Made by a program: the position numbers and the translations under genes | Part shown: piece by piece, positions 15,004-15,764 of the stretch | Layout: each line of letters opens with the position of its first letter | Numbering within the stretch: the stretch's first letter is position 1 | The notes under the pieces: model-generated | Told to the model about the DNA's origin: nothing | The model's input: the letters and a program-made list of their open reading frames with translations, nothing else | The model's database searches: none | Assembly: GCA_002380945.1 (NCBI GenBank) | Contig: DFWO01000024.1 | Span: 1 to 15,764, forward strand | Direction of reading: 5' to 3' | Origin: Methylococcaceae bacterium UBA4132 | Lineage (GTDB): Bacteria > Pseudomonadota > Gammaproteobacteria > Methylococcales > Methylomonadaceae | Length of the DNA: 15,764 nt

Positions 15004-15548
15004 TTAGTTTTTAAATATTCAAGCGTCATAAACAACGCTGCAATAGACCGTGCTTCGGTGCATTCACCTGTCATTAACAGCTCGTTAATATCACACAACT
15101 TCCATTCAATCACTTCCAGTTCTTCGGGTTCATCACCTAGTAATTTTTCGGCGTATAAATCCTGAGCAACAATAATTTCCGTGGTGTGTTCCAGATAAGC
15201 AGGCGCGAGGGAAAAGGTACTTAAGTGATGCAACTGGTTTGCACCATAACCTACTTCTTCTTTGAGTTCCCGATTAGCTGCTTCTAAAAAGGTTTCACCT
15301 GCATCCACTTTACCTTTTGGTAAACCCAATTCATAACGGTGTACGCCTGCCGAATACTCTCGAATTAACAACACCGTTTCATCATCCAACAACGGCACAA
15401 TCAGCACCGCGCCGTTGGAATGTCCACGCGCAAGGCGTTCATAATTACGCTGTACGCCGTTACTAAATTGAATATCCAGCGACTCAATACGAAACAAGCG
15501 GCTGGTGGCGATGGTTTTCTTGTGAAGAATGGTCGGTTTTGTGAACAT
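14997..15548 (-). CDS. nudE: ADP compounds hydrolase NudE (Nudix)
   Basis: A 183-residue Nudix hydrolase close in length and sequence layout to NudE. The opening KPTILHKKTIATSRLFRIES, then FSNGVQRNYERL, lead to a perfect Nudix box at about residues 79-101: GKVDAGE, seven residues, then RELKEEVGY. After the box, VAQDLYAEKLLGDEPEELEV and EARSIAALFMTLEYL match the family's C-terminal half. NudE hydrolyses ADP-ribose, NADH, diadenosine polyphosphates and similar ADP-linked compounds with divalent metal in the cytoplasm. The ATG at 15548-15546 fits the family's N-terminus, but the ribosome binding site is weak. The gene's last codons lie in or beside a palindromic repeat. It is convergent with the BatD gene and has a free upstream region. 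Confidence 0.93.
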   Translation of the reverse strand: MFTKPTILHKKTIATSRLFRIESLDIQFSNGVQRNYERLARGHSNGAVLIVPLLDDETVLLIREYSAGVHRYELGLPKGKVDAGETFLEAANRELKEEVGYGANQLHHLSTFSLAPAYLEHTTEIIVAQDLYAEKLLGDEPEELEVIEWKLCDINELLMTGECTEARSIAALFMTLEYLKTKP

Positions 15549-15654
15549 TTTGCTACGGTAATCATATAATTTCAGTTCGACAAACTAAAGGCAATCAATT
15601 CCTCTGACGTAGATTCAAAGAAGATTTCTTAAGTTGGTAGGCAGTGGGTCAAAG

Positions 15655-15696
15655 CTGTAGTTTTGAGTATTATAACTGTAATTTTGAGTATCATAA
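15655..15696. repeat. Tandem pair of 21-bp units upstream of nudE
   Basis: Two adjacent copies of a 21-base unit, CTGTArTTTTGAG followed by TATyATAA, differ at only two positions (15655-15675 and 15676-15696). The 21-base period equals two helical turns, so a protein bound to each copy would sit on the same DNA face. The first copy contains TATAAT on the minus strand (complement of 15669-15674), which could be a -10 box for nudE about 120 bases before its start, but no good -35 is seen. The rest of 15549-15764 shows no gene I can support. Confidence 0.5.
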
Positions 15697-15764
15697 GCAG
15701 CATGGCATGATATCAAGAGATTGTCTGTCTTGCCTGTGACAGTAATAGAATAATCAAATCGGGC

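Noticed and set aside
1..15764. CRISPR array, prophage, transposon or defence island
   Set aside because: No repeat-spacer pattern, integrase, transposase, phage structural protein, toxin-antitoxin pair or defence nuclease is recognisable on either strand.

Overview
The window is about 15.8 kb of bacterial chromosome with moderate, slightly AT-rich composition and many GTG or TTG starts. The gene content (WbpV/WbpL/WbpM-type O-antigen enzymes, BipA/TypA, NudE, a BatD-like protein, O-acetylhomoserine sulfhydrylase) points to a gammaproteobacterium, perhaps near Thiotrichales or Methylococcales. That placement is inference from protein character, not from a marker gene.

Positions 1-7452 are the 3' end of a surface-polysaccharide (probably LPS O-antigen) cluster, all on the + strand and nearly gapless. 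It contains the end of a family 2 glycosyltransferase, a complete family 2 glycosyltransferase, an extended SDR, a GT-B glycosyltransferase, and then a wbpV-wbpL-wbpM-like trio. The trio is expected to make a UDP-N-acetyl-6-deoxyhexosamine (QuiNAc type) and load the first sugar phosphate onto undecaprenyl phosphate. The other transferases would extend that lipid-linked sugar.

Positions 7453-7954 hold a small gene that is easy to miss: a minus-strand 50-codon membrane peptide with its own candidate promoter and two tandem terminator-like hairpins. A LysR-type regulator (7955-8863) follows on the + strand, preceded by an inverted repeat and a possible 29-codon leader ORF. The regulator abuts a SAM-methyltransferase reading frame that is broken by two compensating frameshifts and looks degraded. 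Next come an intact single-domain rhodanese and then typA/bipA, whose leader contains a long imperfect hairpin.

Convergent to typA is metY on the minus strand. The gap between them holds a typA terminator and a pair of inverted REP-like elements that, read on the minus strand, end in a T run and can terminate metY. Divergent from metY is a BatD-family membrane protein standing without its usual batA/batB/moxR partners, and convergent to that is nudE. A GTAGAGAC-type palindromic repeat covers the nudE stop codon. Upstream of nudE lies a tandem pair of 21-bp units.

I see no tRNA, rRNA, CRISPR array, transposase, phage gene or recognisable defence system. The most unusual signals are the small membrane gene with its CUCC-rich 3' region, the degraded methyltransferase, and the repeat elements placed at gene ends.
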